Positions 27,676-36,679 of a DNA stretch of 64,000 nt are shown piece after piece. The notes beneath the pieces were generated by a model. It was not told the origin of the DNA and searched no databases. It saw nothing but the letters and a program-made list of their open reading frames with translations. The position numbers and the translations under genes were made by a program. Positions within the stretch are counted from its first letter, which is position 1. Every line of letters starts with the position of its first letter. This DNA is from Dyadobacter fermentans (GTDB lineage: Bacteria; Bacteroidota; Bacteroidia; Cytophagales; Spirosomataceae), in contig NZ_JAHXBN010000027.1 in the NCBI RefSeq assembly GCF_019924045.1, positions 99,655-163,654 of the forward strand, given 5' to 3'.

Positions 27676-28686
27676 TCACAACGTTTTTCTGCGGATCAGT
27701 ACATTGGGCAGGATCACCTGGATCTTCTGTTTCTGCATGATCGATTGCCCGGCGAGCTTGCCCATCAATGCGAAGTCGGTCGAGTATGTGGTAATGTCGA
27801 CAAACTCCTTGGCGGGTTCGTCGTTGACCGACAGCAGCCCCACATCTACGCCCATAGTGAATTTTTTACTCTTGCATTCTTTCAGGATCGACCACATGGT
27901 GTAGTTATCGAGCGTGAAATAGGCCTTCCCCTTTTCGACCGATCCCGGCACAAATTCGCTGACGATCTGCCCCTGAATGGCGTAGTCGTGGAGGAACCGT
28001 TTGAACGACGACACTATCTCCTTCGGGTCGAGGGATTTGGGAGAATGATAAAAAATGATTTCGCCGAACTCCCGGATCTTGTCGGCAAGTGCTTCGAGCA
28101 CCGCGTAGGTAGAACGCTCAAATTCCTGTGCGATGTAGCTCACTTCGCCGTCGAGCTGCTCAAACCGGTCGAATATCAGCAGGTTGCTGCGTGGAATGGT
28201 TTCCAGGATTTCCTTTGTCCGGCGGTGCGGGATCGGGGCTACCACGTACATGCCGTATTTCCCTTTGATCTGGAACAGCGTACTTTCCAGCACATCGACG
28301 CTACCATGGTGAAAAAACACATCCAGATGCACCTTTTGGCCGAGTTCTTTCCGGAAATTCCGGTAAAAAAGTTCTTCGAATGTATCGAGGTTATACATGA
28401 TCAGGGCCACTTTCATGAACTGGCTCGTCTGCGCGTTGGTCACGTAGTACCCGATCCTGTTTTTGGATTCAACCACTCCCCTGTCTACCAGTTCGCCGTA
28501 TCCCTTGCGGATGGTTTCGCGGGAGAAGTTCAGCTCCTGGATCATCTGGTTGACCGACGGCAGCAGATCGTTCGGCGAAACGATCTTCTGGTCAATCGCA
28601 TTGATGATTCCTACGACGATCTGGTCGTGTTTGGAATAGGATGTCACTTCCCGCAATTCCTTTATTTTATCAAATATGCTCTCCAT
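27676..28686 (-). CDS. GntR-family regulator with LacI-type sugar-binding domain
   Basis: A 336-residue regulator. An N-terminal GntR winged helix (about 20-85, with LPSVNQMIQELNFSRETIRKG) is joined to a periplasmic-binding-protein-like effector domain (about 92-330), the AraR-like architecture. ATG 28686 is preferred because the frame up to 28767 is not part of the family fold and runs through a terminator-like hairpin. It is encoded inside the second uptake operon, between a glycoside hydrolase-like gene and the symporter, so it is probably autoregulated by a sugar. The 10-bp repeats upstream of susC at 35186-35205 and 35327-35356 are candidate binding sites. Confidence 0.85.
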   Translation of the reverse strand: MESIFDKIKELREVTSYSKHDQIVVGIINAIDQKIVSPNDLLPSVNQMIQELNFSRETIRKGYGELVDRGVVESKNRIGYYVTNAQTSQFMKVALIMYNLDTFEELFYRNFRKELGQKVHLDVFFHHGSVDVLESTLFQIKGKYGMYVVAPIPHRRTKEILETIPRSNLLIFDRFEQLDGEVSYIAQEFERSTYAVLEALADKIREFGEIIFYHSPKSLDPKEIVSSFKRFLHDYAIQGQIVSEFVPGSVEKGKAYFTLDNYTMWSILKECKSKKFTMGVDVGLLSVNDEPAKEFVDITTYSTDFALMGKLAGQSIMQKQKIQVILPNVLIRRKTL

Positions 28687-28722
28687 TCGGCGATAATTAC
28701 TTCGTAAAGCTAAAAACTTAAA

Positions 28723-28755
28723 CCTGTCCCTGCAACGCGTGGCGGCAGGGACAGG
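28723..28755 (-). terminator. Intrinsic terminator or attenuator inside the second uptake operon
   Basis: Perfect 11-base arms GCAGGGACAGG and CCTGTCCCTGC with an 11-base loop. On the minus strand the hairpin is followed by TTTAAGTTTTTAG. It begins 25 bases after the stop of the upstream gene and 37 bases before the regulator start, so it could reduce read-through from susCD into regulator, symporter and GH39. Confidence 0.55.
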
Positions 28756-28779
28756 GAAATGTACCATTCAGAAAAACGG

Positions 28780-30225
28780 TTACGGCACACGGGCAACAAG
28801 CTGCTGGTTGGCTGGCACCGTCACATCCAGGAACGACACCGTCCGCGATCCCTTCACGACCATCTGGCTGGCTTTTCGTCTTGTCCCGTTCACCATAATG
28901 AACGGGTGCTTTCCGGCAAACATCACCCGCCATTGCAAGGCAGGGCCGGCATTACGCAGCGAGGCGGTTTTCGCACCTTCGGTTACGGATATTTTCCTTT
29001 GCAGCACGGGCAGGTTTTCAATGGTGTGCGTATCCGCCGCACGGCCGTTGAACAACGTAGTGATCCGGTTCACGCGCACATCCGCGTCGATCCCCATAAT
29101 GCCCTGCACCACGCCCTGCACCGCACCATACGAAACCTCGGGATATTCGCGGCGCTTGGTAGCCGGGTCGGTGAGGTGAAGTATCTGGCTGCGGATTTGC
29201 TCGGGGTAGCCATATTGCCCCAGCACATAGGGGAAATACGACTGGTTTTCCATGTTCCAATCCCGTGCGAGGATCTGGTCGATCGTTTTGCGGGTCCTGG
29301 TCGTGTCCTTCAACACATCAAACCAGAGCAGGAACGTCTCGCCTTCGGTATAGCCGAATACGCCTTTGGAAGAATAATACGTGAAATACTTGTCCTCCTT
29401 TTCGCTCCACCACTTGTCTTCGATGTGCCGGCGATACAGCTCAGCCTTCTGGTCGAATGCGGATGCCTCGGTGGTTTTGCCCTCCACACGCAGCATATCC
29501 GCATAGGTTTGCATCCCGCGGGAAAGCGATGCGATCAGGTCGACGCCCATTTTCAGATCGTGCACACCTTCGGAATAGGAAGCTAGCCCACGGCAACGGT
29601 GAAAGGCATCTTTGTCGTTGTACGCCGCGTGCGCATTCGGGTGAAGCGGCCGCGAGAGTAGCGAATCCGGCTGCAATACCCAGCGCTCCACATACTCGCG
29701 GACCGACTTCCTGTGAAAATCGGCAAACTCGGGGCCATTGATATACCGCTTTTCGCCGGTCCAGAGGTAGAGTTTCCAGGCAGCATTCATCACATCGAAA
29801 TTCGCATTGAGATTGTACCAGAACTCATCGTCGTTGCGATAATCTGCCGGCGCAGGTTTTCCCTCCTTGTTGATTTCCCAATACGAGCACCAGTCTTTGC
29901 TATCGGAAATGTTTTTGGCAAAAAGGGAGAACATATTGCTGTTGGCCTTGCCCAGCCCGAGCATTTCCGCGGCCATACTCTGGTGCGCAACATCGCGCAT
30001 ACAGAACGCGAACCGGGAAGGCAATGCAGCCTCGTACCAGTCACCCACCGGGTCGGCGGGGTTGCCGCGGTGGCTCAGCGCCATTTCCGCGGCCCGGTCG
30101 AAAGCGGTTTGCAATGCGGCGTCCGTCGACCGGAACTTTAACGTTTCGCTTTGCGCCATGCAGCCGTGATGAAAACCCGGCTGGAAAGTAAGCCATAGGG
30201 AAGCTGCTGCGATGAATCTGATCAT
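28780..30225 (-). CDS. Putative (alpha/alpha)6-type glycoside hydrolase, unassigned family
   Basis: About 481 residues from the ATG at 30225, with a signal peptide to about residue 24; an in-frame start at 30252 is also open. The body is rich in paired helices and aromatic motifs. These include RFAFCMRDVAHQSMAAEMLG with Arg77-Asp78, DWCSYWEINK with Glu117, FWYNLNANFDVMNAAWKLYLW and a late EGETFLLWFDVL. Such spacing is typical of six-hairpin glycosidases, and a short beta-sandwich seems to close the C-terminus. I cannot assign it to a numbered family. Its place directly after SusCD suggests it cleaves the imported glycan, possibly a glucuronic-acid or arabinose decoration. Confidence 0.6.
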   Translation of the reverse strand: MIRFIAAASLWLTFQPGFHHGCMAQSETLKFRSTDAALQTAFDRAAEMALSHRGNPADPVGDWYEAALPSRFAFCMRDVAHQSMAAEMLGLGKANSNMFSLFAKNISDSKDWCSYWEINKEGKPAPADYRNDDEFWYNLNANFDVMNAAWKLYLWTGEKRYINGPEFADFHRKSVREYVERWVLQPDSLLSRPLHPNAHAAYNDKDAFHRCRGLASYSEGVHDLKMGVDLIASLSRGMQTYADMLRVEGKTTEASAFDQKAELYRRHIEDKWWSEKEDKYFTYYSSKGVFGYTEGETFLLWFDVLKDTTRTRKTIDQILARDWNMENQSYFPYVLGQYGYPEQIRSQILHLTDPATKRREYPEVSYGAVQGVVQGIMGIDADVRVNRITTLFNGRAADTHTIENLPVLQRKISVTEGAKTASLRNAGPALQWRVMFAGKHPFIMVNGTRRKASQMVVKGSRTVSFLDVTVPANQQLVARVP

Positions 30226-30289
30226 TCCTTCTGTTTTTGAATTAAAATGCAATCTTCTGATAAATTCTCCTTTATAAAATATGCGGCGA

Positions 30290-32002
30290 TCAATTATAAT
30301 CGGGATTCTGGGTCAATGCTGGGTTCCGCTGCAACTCCGTCCGCGGGATCGGGTAGAAATACAGGGCGGGAAGCCAGGTCCGTTTCTGCACGGTGGCCGA
30401 TTGATAGGTGAATGTACCGTCGGCCTGTTTGGTAATGATCACGCCCAAAGCATCTTTTGATCCTATCTCGGCCATGCCCCAGCGGCGAATGTCAAAATAG
30501 CGGTGGCCTTCAAAGCAAAGCTCGATGCGGCGCTCCTGCCTGATTTTGTCCATCAATGCTGCGCCCGATGCATTCACCGGCGGCATGCCCGCTTTTTGCG
30601 ACCGCAGTTTGTTCAGGTAGGTAAGCGCTTCACCATCCTCGCCCAATGCGGCACAGGCCTCCATGTAATTCAGGTAAACCTCTGAAAGTCTGAAACCTAC
30701 CCATTGCGAAGCTGCATAGTCCTGCTTCTGCCAATCCACCGATTCATCGACCATCTTGCGGATCACATAGCGCGTCTTGGATGCATTCCAGGGAGAATAC
30801 GGGCTCTGCGGTGAATCGTCGCCCCCTTCAAAAAACTGCGTGGTGCGGCCTTTGAACAGCTGGTTATTGGCCAGAACCGTCGCGTAAAACCGCGGGTCGC
30901 GGTTGGCATACGGATTTTTCGCATGTACGGGATTCGCCCAGTTGAAAGCGGTCCCGTCGGCCATTTCGAATGCATCCACCATTTGCTGAATCACATTGTA
31001 GGCGCTGTACCCTTCATACCCGTTCGGGCTGAGATCGCGGCTTACGGTATTGTACCGGTCGGCTCTTGCCAGGCCGCTGTAAACACGGGCAAAGATCACT
31101 TCGGAATTGAAAAAATCGAGGAAAGTCTTGTTGTAAGTCCCGTTGGCCGCACTACCATACAATGCATACGGCGCACCTTTGAAATCGATGACCGCCTTGG
31201 CGGCCTCCCTGGCCTGCTGCCAGAGCTTCTTATCCCCCGAAGTATTGAAATAAGGACTCGCCGCGTACAGCAGCAATCTCGATTTCAGAGCCAGCACAGC
31301 ACCTGTCGTTGCACGGCCTTTGTCGAGGTCCGCCGAATACGCTGCGGGCAGCAACTTTCCTGCTTGTTCGAGGTCGGCGAGAATGAAATCCTTCGTTTCC
31401 GTCCACGAGGCACGCTTTTCATTGAAGCCTGTGTCGTTGACGTCGTATACTTTGGTGATCAGCGGCACACCGCCGAATCGCTTCAACAATTCGAAATACG
31501 CCAGCGCCCGCAGAAAATATACCTCTCCGCGCATGGTGCGTATGGCCTGTGCATTGGAAACGGTATCCAGCTGGCTCACGTTTTTCAGGAACACATTGCA
31601 GTTGCGGACGGAGGAGTACAGATCGCCCCAGCGGTTCAGCGAGGATGCGGTCTGGTTGTCGGGCGTGGCTTCCCCCTGCACATAGCTGTTTTCGTTGGTC
31701 CAGTTGAAGTTACCGTACAGCTCGTCGGTTTGCGCACCCCAACCGAAGCCGCCGTCTTTGTAGGCCATCACCGTCTGGTTGTAAATGCCATTCACAAATA
31801 CCTGAACGAGGTTCGGATCTGTCCATACGTCGGACTCCGAATACGCATTCTGCGGTTTCAGGTCGAGCACGTCCTTGCAGGAGTTCATGACCAGCATGCC
31901 CGTCACGATGGAAATGCCCGCGAGCAGTTTTCCCGACCAGCCGACCGCGCTTTTCGCAGCCTGGATGCCGGATTGAATTGTATGGTTGGTTTGTGGTTTC
32001 AT
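30290..32002 (-). CDS. SusD/RagB-family lipoprotein, second uptake operon
   Basis: A 570-residue SusD-like protein. The lipobox LVMNSC lies unusually far in, near residue 42, after a polar N-terminal stretch of about 25 residues; no better start is available in frame. The SusD core is clear (AYSESDVWTDPNLVQVFVNGIYNQ; RQERRIELCFEGHRYFDIRRW). It starts 17 bases after susC and should form the surface lid of that transporter. Confidence 0.9.
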   Translation of the reverse strand: MKPQTNHTIQSGIQAAKSAVGWSGKLLAGISIVTGMLVMNSCKDVLDLKPQNAYSESDVWTDPNLVQVFVNGIYNQTVMAYKDGGFGWGAQTDELYGNFNWTNENSYVQGEATPDNQTASSLNRWGDLYSSVRNCNVFLKNVSQLDTVSNAQAIRTMRGEVYFLRALAYFELLKRFGGVPLITKVYDVNDTGFNEKRASWTETKDFILADLEQAGKLLPAAYSADLDKGRATTGAVLALKSRLLLYAASPYFNTSGDKKLWQQAREAAKAVIDFKGAPYALYGSAANGTYNKTFLDFFNSEVIFARVYSGLARADRYNTVSRDLSPNGYEGYSAYNVIQQMVDAFEMADGTAFNWANPVHAKNPYANRDPRFYATVLANNQLFKGRTTQFFEGGDDSPQSPYSPWNASKTRYVIRKMVDESVDWQKQDYAASQWVGFRLSEVYLNYMEACAALGEDGEALTYLNKLRSQKAGMPPVNASGAALMDKIRQERRIELCFEGHRYFDIRRWGMAEIGSKDALGVIITKQADGTFTYQSATVQKRTWLPALYFYPIPRTELQRNPALTQNPDYN

Positions 32003-32019
32003 GGATTAAATGGTAAGGG

Positions 32020-35000
32020 TTAGAAGCTGATATTGGCACCCAGGTTCACGACACGCTGCTGCGGATAGTAATAACCCGTGTTGTTCGGCATTTCGGGATC
32101 AAATGACGGCCCGAACTGATCGATCGAAAAGAGGTTGCTGCCATTGATATAGATCCGCGCGCTGTGCATTTTGGCCTTTTTCAGCAAGCTGGATGGTACC
32201 GTGAAGCCCAGCTCGACGTTTTTGAGCCGCACGAATGCCGCATTGCGCAGCCAGAAATCGGAAGTGAGCGTATTCACCCCTCTCGATGCGCCGGTAGGAC
32301 CATTGAAATTGCGGGGGAACCGGTTGTCGCCTTCTTTCTGCCAGCGGCCGTCAAAGAACTCTTTGGCCATATTCAAGCCCGCCGGCGCGAGGTACGATTG
32401 CGCCATGGCCTGGCCCTGCACAAACACCGAGAGATCCAGGTTCCGCCATGAAAGGCCCAGCGAGGTACCGTAGATCAGCTGGGGCGTCCTGACGGACGAT
32501 TTCCGCACCTGATCCAGGCCGTTAATCGCCCCGTCGCCATTGATATCCTTGTAGCGGATGTCACCAGGGGCGGTGTTGGCAGGGTGCGGGCTTGCGTCGA
32601 TCTCCGCCTGGTTCTGGTAAAGGCCATCGGATTCATACACGAGCCAGGAATCGATCGGGATATCGGTCTTGCGCTGGTACGACGGCACGCTTGCGGCCTC
32701 ATCCATGAAAATGACCTTGTTGCGGGCAAAAGTGAGGTTGCCTCTGACGTTATACCCGAAGCTGTTTCCGATGGTACCATTATAATAGGCTTCGAGCTCG
32801 ATCCCGCGGTTCAGCACTTTTCCGAGGTTCTGGTTGGGCAAGGTCAGGCCCGTGTACGCAGGCACGGACTCGCTGCGCGTGATGAGGATGCCCGTCCGCA
32901 TGGAGCGGAAATAGTCGATGGTAACGCCCAACCTGCCTTTGAGGAATTGCGCGTCCAATGCGACGTCCGTGGTGGTGGCTACTTCCCAGGTAATGTTTTT
33001 GTTAGGGGTCGGGCCGGGTACGAGCGAGCTTACCTGCGAGGCAGTAGGCCCGAGTGAATAGCCGTAACCGGTTCCGAGGAGGTAGGTCTGGATATAGTTG
33101 AATGCTGAAACGGCATCGTTACCCGTTTTACCCCACGAACCGCGCAATTTCAGCTCCGTGATGCTTTTGGAATTGAAAAAATCCTCCTGCGAAATGCGCC
33201 ATGCCGCCGAAACCGCCGGGAAAAAGCCATAGCGTTTTCCTTCGGGGAAATTCTGCGAACCGTCGTAGCGCATGTTGTAGTCGAAAAGGTATTTGTTTTT
33301 GAAACCGTAGGAAGCACGGGCGATGAAGTTGTTTCGGCCCGTCTGCGCGGCAGTCGAGTTATTTTGCTGGCCGATCAGGCTGCCTGCCGAAAGCTGGTCG
33401 AGCGAGTTGCTGAGGAAATTAGACCGGAATGCGCTGATCTCGTCGGCATTGCCTTCGAAGCGTTCGTAAGCGGCAAAACCTTCCACCGAATGATCGCCAA
33501 ACCGGTTATTGTAGCCGAGCCGGATATTCATCAGGTTTTGTTTCAATGTACCGCGTACCTCCGACAAGCTCGGTTTGATAGCCGAGTTGATCCGCACATA
33601 ATTCCCGGTGGCCGCATCGTAACGGAAAGCGGGCGGAGGCGTTTTGGTAAATGCCTTGTTCTTCGAAAAAGTGAGGTCATAGGCATAGTAGCCATCTACA
33701 AACACCCCGTCGACCAATTTGGACAGATCCCATTTGAAGTATGTCTTGGTCTGCAAATAGTCGTTGGTGTTCCGGTTATAGCCGGCCTCCCCGCTGGTGA
33801 CGTACACCATGCTGTTGTTGGGCCCACCGCCGATACCCGGTCCCACGAGCCCGTTCGGATAAACCGGAACGAGGTACGGATAAGCGAGCCACAGCTCCCG
33901 GAATATCGCCCCGGCATTGTAGTTACCTACGGCCGAATTGCGGAATTCGTTGCGGTACAGCACATCCACCCCGATTTTCAGGTTGTCGGTAACGGCAATG
34001 TCTACGTTGGCACGGGCCTGCGCCTGCTTGTAGTAAGCGGCGTCTTTTTTGTAAATCCCATCCTGCTTCTGGTACTGCCCGGAAAGGAAATAGGTAACCT
34101 TATCCGTACCGCCCCGCAGCGAAATGACCTGATTATGCTGCAATGCCTGCTTTTTCATGGTCGCATCCCACCAGTCGGTACTGGGGAACGAGAGCGGGTC
34201 GGACCCGTCGCGGAACTTCTGCAACGTGGCGTCCGGCCAGGTTGGGTTCTGGCCGATCATCCTGTCGTATTCGTTGGTGGCCAATGCATATTCATATGAG
34301 CCCAGCATTTGCGGCACGCGCGTCGCCTGCGTGAGCGACCAGTTGGTACCAATGGACAATACCGGTTTGCCTGCCTGCCCGCGCTTGGTCGTAATCAGGA
34401 TCACGCCATTAGCCGACCGTGCACCATAAATCGCTGCCGTAGCATCTTTAATGACGGTAAACGATTCGATATCAGCCGGATTGAGCCGCGCAAAACCTCC
34501 CGAGCGGTCGGGAATACCGTCGATCACGACGAGCGCACCGGTGCTGCCCAGCGTCGCTTTACCGCGGACGAATATTTCCGCATTGTCGTTCCCCGGCTCG
34601 CCGCTCCGTGTATTGGCGATCAGGCCCGGCACACGTCCGGCGATGGAATTGGTGAGATTGCTAGCAGGCGATTTTTCCAGCTCGGTACCTTTGATCGTCG
34701 ACACCGAACCGGTGAGGTCTGCACGGGTTTTGGTCCCGTACCCTACCACTACCACTTCGTCGAGCGCCTTGGTGTCGGCTTCGAGCAGCACATCGAGCTT
34801 GCTTTGCTTGCCCACCTGAATTTCACGGGGAATATAACCGATGTAAGAAAAGACGAGAACCGCGTCAGCGGAAGGCACATTGATCGAAAAATGCCCCTCC
34901 GCATTCGTGGACGTGCCGCCATTGGCACCCTTGATGATCACACTCACGCCGACGAGGGGGCCTGACGCATCCGTTACCCGGCCCGAAACCGGAACCTGGG

Positions 35001-35073
35001 CTCTGACCGCGAGCGCACTGAAAAACAGCGCCACAGCCAGCAGCAGTGGAGAAAAGCGGGTAGAAAAAATCAT
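32020..35073 (-). CDS. SusC/RagA-family TonB-dependent transporter, second uptake operon
   Basis: A 1017-residue protein from ATG 35073, which begins the signal peptide (MIFSTRFSPLLLAVALFFSA); the frame extends to 35145 without a signal. A carboxypeptidase-regulatory-like domain (28-100), EVVVVGYGT at 106-114, and a plug with IYGARSANGVILITTKRG follow. The barrel ends in NISF. No STN domain is present. It heads the operon SusC-SusD-hydrolase-GntR-symporter-GH39, which suggests a second xylan- or glucuronoxylan-derived ligand. Confidence 0.91.
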   Translation of the reverse strand: MIFSTRFSPLLLAVALFFSALAVRAQVPVSGRVTDASGPLVGVSVIIKGANGGTSTNAEGHFSINVPSADAVLVFSYIGYIPREIQVGKQSKLDVLLEADTKALDEVVVVGYGTKTRADLTGSVSTIKGTELEKSPASNLTNSIAGRVPGLIANTRSGEPGNDNAEIFVRGKATLGSTGALVVIDGIPDRSGGFARLNPADIESFTVIKDATAAIYGARSANGVILITTKRGQAGKPVLSIGTNWSLTQATRVPQMLGSYEYALATNEYDRMIGQNPTWPDATLQKFRDGSDPLSFPSTDWWDATMKKQALQHNQVISLRGGTDKVTYFLSGQYQKQDGIYKKDAAYYKQAQARANVDIAVTDNLKIGVDVLYRNEFRNSAVGNYNAGAIFRELWLAYPYLVPVYPNGLVGPGIGGGPNNSMVYVTSGEAGYNRNTNDYLQTKTYFKWDLSKLVDGVFVDGYYAYDLTFSKNKAFTKTPPPAFRYDAATGNYVRINSAIKPSLSEVRGTLKQNLMNIRLGYNNRFGDHSVEGFAAYERFEGNADEISAFRSNFLSNSLDQLSAGSLIGQQNNSTAAQTGRNNFIARASYGFKNKYLFDYNMRYDGSQNFPEGKRYGFFPAVSAAWRISQEDFFNSKSITELKLRGSWGKTGNDAVSAFNYIQTYLLGTGYGYSLGPTASQVSSLVPGPTPNKNITWEVATTTDVALDAQFLKGRLGVTIDYFRSMRTGILITRSESVPAYTGLTLPNQNLGKVLNRGIELEAYYNGTIGNSFGYNVRGNLTFARNKVIFMDEAASVPSYQRKTDIPIDSWLVYESDGLYQNQAEIDASPHPANTAPGDIRYKDINGDGAINGLDQVRKSSVRTPQLIYGTSLGLSWRNLDLSVFVQGQAMAQSYLAPAGLNMAKEFFDGRWQKEGDNRFPRNFNGPTGASRGVNTLTSDFWLRNAAFVRLKNVELGFTVPSSLLKKAKMHSARIYINGSNLFSIDQFGPSFDPEMPNNTGYYYPQQRVVNLGANISF

Positions 35074-35185
35074 GTTAAAAAGGGTTATAAAGTGAAACAC
35101 GAGCTGTTCAGGCCAGCCTCCGGATGCCGCCCGACACAATCCCACTGTCTAATTTTTTATCAAAAGAACACAATTTTCATCTAAC

Positions 35186-35205
35186 CTATACTATTCTATA
35201 CTATT
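35186..35205. repeat. 10-bp tandem repeat, two copies (CTATACTATT)
   Basis: Two perfect head-to-tail copies of CTATACTATT, one DNA turn apart, about 110 bases upstream of the susC start codon. The 18-mer starting at 35185 recurs exactly at 35326. The periodicity suggests several protein monomers bound on one face of the helix. Confidence 0.65.
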
Positions 35206-35326
35206 TTAAATAAAAATATTTTTGAGATAGGATAAAACGTTACCTATACAGCCATTTTACCATAAACGGCTACTAATAAGTATCATTCAGACACTTTATT
35301 CTAGAAAATTTAATCAAAATACAGCC

Positions 35327-35356
35327 CTATACTATTCTATACTTTTATATACTATC
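35327..35356. repeat. 10-bp tandem repeat, three copies
   Basis: CTATACTATT, CTATACTTTT and ATATACTATC in a row. The first 18 bases (35326-35343) are identical to 35185-35202, 141 bases away. It is closer to bioA but on the upstream side of susC, so looping between the clusters is possible. Confidence 0.6.
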
Positions 35357-35404
35357 AAATTTCAGTACATATGTAAGTAAATATCGGGCACCTGCAAACG
35401 AATA

Positions 35405-36679
35405 TTAACCCAGCACCCCGATAATGGCATCATAGATATAATCAAGATCGGCGTCGTTCGCGCAGTAAGGGGGCACGAGGTACAGTACATTTCCCAGCGG
35501 GCGCAGCAGAATGCCTTGATCGAGCAATGCCGCAAAAACAGGCTTCCACTGATTGCGGAAGTAGGAATCCTTGTCGTCGCTGCCGAGGTTCATGGCCAGA
35601 ATAGTGCCGCATTGCCGTACGGAATGGATCCTTACAAGTGTGGCCACGCGCGCGCGGAAGGCTTCGTGCCGAAGCAAAATCCGGGAAATGGCAGCCTGCG
35701 TTTCCTCTCTTTTGAGCAGTTCTATGCTCGCCAGTGCAGCCCTGCACGCGAGCGGGTTGGCCGTGAAGGAATGGCCGTGAAACAATGTTCCGTATACGTT
35801 GTCCGTGCGAAATACCTCGTGGATTGCCCCGGTGCAGGTGGTAACGCCCAATGGCATGGTACCGCCGGTGAGTCCTTTAGAAAGGCACATCATGTCGGGT
35901 TGCGCAGTTAAATGGTTGGCCGCGAACATGCGCCCCGTCCGCCCGAAACCGACGAAAATCTCGTCCTGTACCAGCAGAATGTCCTTCGAACGGCAATAGC
36001 GCATCAGCGCATCGAGGTGTTCGGCCTCGTACATGATCATTCCGCCCGCTCCCAGCACCAATGGTTCATAAACAAAACAGGCGATCTGATCGGCATGCTG
36101 GTCGATGATTGCCTGGATTTCCGGCAGGTTGTCCGCCGTCGGGAGATCGATATGGATCACATCAAAGAGCAATTCGGCAAACGGCTCCGTCCAACCGCTG
36201 CGGCCGCTCACGGCCATCGCCCCGAATGTGTCGCCATGGTAGCCTTGCCGGAATGCCAGAATTTTCGTTTTCTTTTCGCCTCGGTTATAAGCGTATTGCA
36301 ATGCCATTTTCAAGGCCACCTCTACCGCCGTGGAGCCGTTGTCGGAATAGAACACCTTCTGCTGGTTCTCTGGCAGGACCGCCAGCAATGCCTCCGAAAG
36401 CGCAACAGCCGACGGATGCGTAAAACCCGCGAAAATGACGTGTTCGAGCGTACGCAGCTGCTCGTACACCTGCTCAGCAATGTACGGATGGGCATGCCCG
36501 TGCAAATTCACCCACCACGACGAGATCGCATCGATATAGCGCTTGCCTTTTTCATCATACAAATAGGCTCCTTCTCCGCGAACGATCGCGACGGCCTCGC
36601 CAGCCGTTTTGATCGGCGTGAAAGGGTGCCAGTTCACGGCGCCGTCGCGCTGCGCCCAGGTTAGATTTGGTGTATTCAT
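35405..36679 (-). CDS. bioA: Adenosylmethionine-8-amino-7-oxononanoate aminotransferase
   Basis: A 424-residue class III PLP aminotransferase that converts 8-amino-7-oxononanoate (KAPA) to 7,8-diaminononanoate with S-adenosylmethionine as amino donor. Visible features are HPFTPIK near the N-terminus, ISSWWVNLHGHAHP (52-65), SDNGSTAVEVALK (112-124), the Asp-Glu pair DEIFVGFGRTG (239-249) and PLP lysine Lys268 in LSKGLTGG. The WW and FT motifs separate BioA from other class III enzymes. The ATG overlaps the bioD stop by one base. It is the last gene of the operon. Confidence 0.95.
   Translation of the reverse strand: MNTPNLTWAQRDGAVNWHPFTPIKTAGEAVAIVRGEGAYLYDEKGKRYIDAISSWWVNLHGHAHPYIAEQVYEQLRTLEHVIFAGFTHPSAVALSEALLAVLPENQQKVFYSDNGSTAVEVALKMALQYAYNRGEKKTKILAFRQGYHGDTFGAMAVSGRSGWTEPFAELLFDVIHIDLPTADNLPEIQAIIDQHADQIACFVYEPLVLGAGGMIMYEAEHLDALMRYCRSKDILLVQDEIFVGFGRTGRMFAANHLTAQPDMMCLSKGLTGGTMPLGVTTCTGAIHEVFRTDNVYGTLFHGHSFTANPLACRAALASIELLKREETQAAISRILLRHEAFRARVATLVRIHSVRQCGTILAMNLGSDDKDSYFRNQWKPVFAALLDQGILLRPLGNVLYLVPPYCANDADLDYIYDAIIGVLG

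Larger units (their letters stand above)
35074..35404. promoter_or_regulatory. AT-rich promoter region of the second uptake operon
   Basis: A gene-free stretch of 331 bases between susC and bioA, markedly richer in A/T than the flanks between 35146 and 35360. It holds two clusters of 10-bp tandem repeats and a further single CCTATAC at 35243-35249. No open frame and no clear intrinsic terminator for bioA were seen. A perfect TAnnTTTG was not found on the minus strand; TTCTTTTG and TATTTTGA are near matches. Confidence 0.6.

Noticed and set aside
28687..28767. N-terminal extension of the GntR/sugar-binding regulator
   Set aside because: It would translate through the 28723-28755 hairpin and adds no family sequence.
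35186..35356. CRISPR array
   Set aside because: The repeats are 10 bases, directly adjacent without unique spacers, and no cas gene is nearby.
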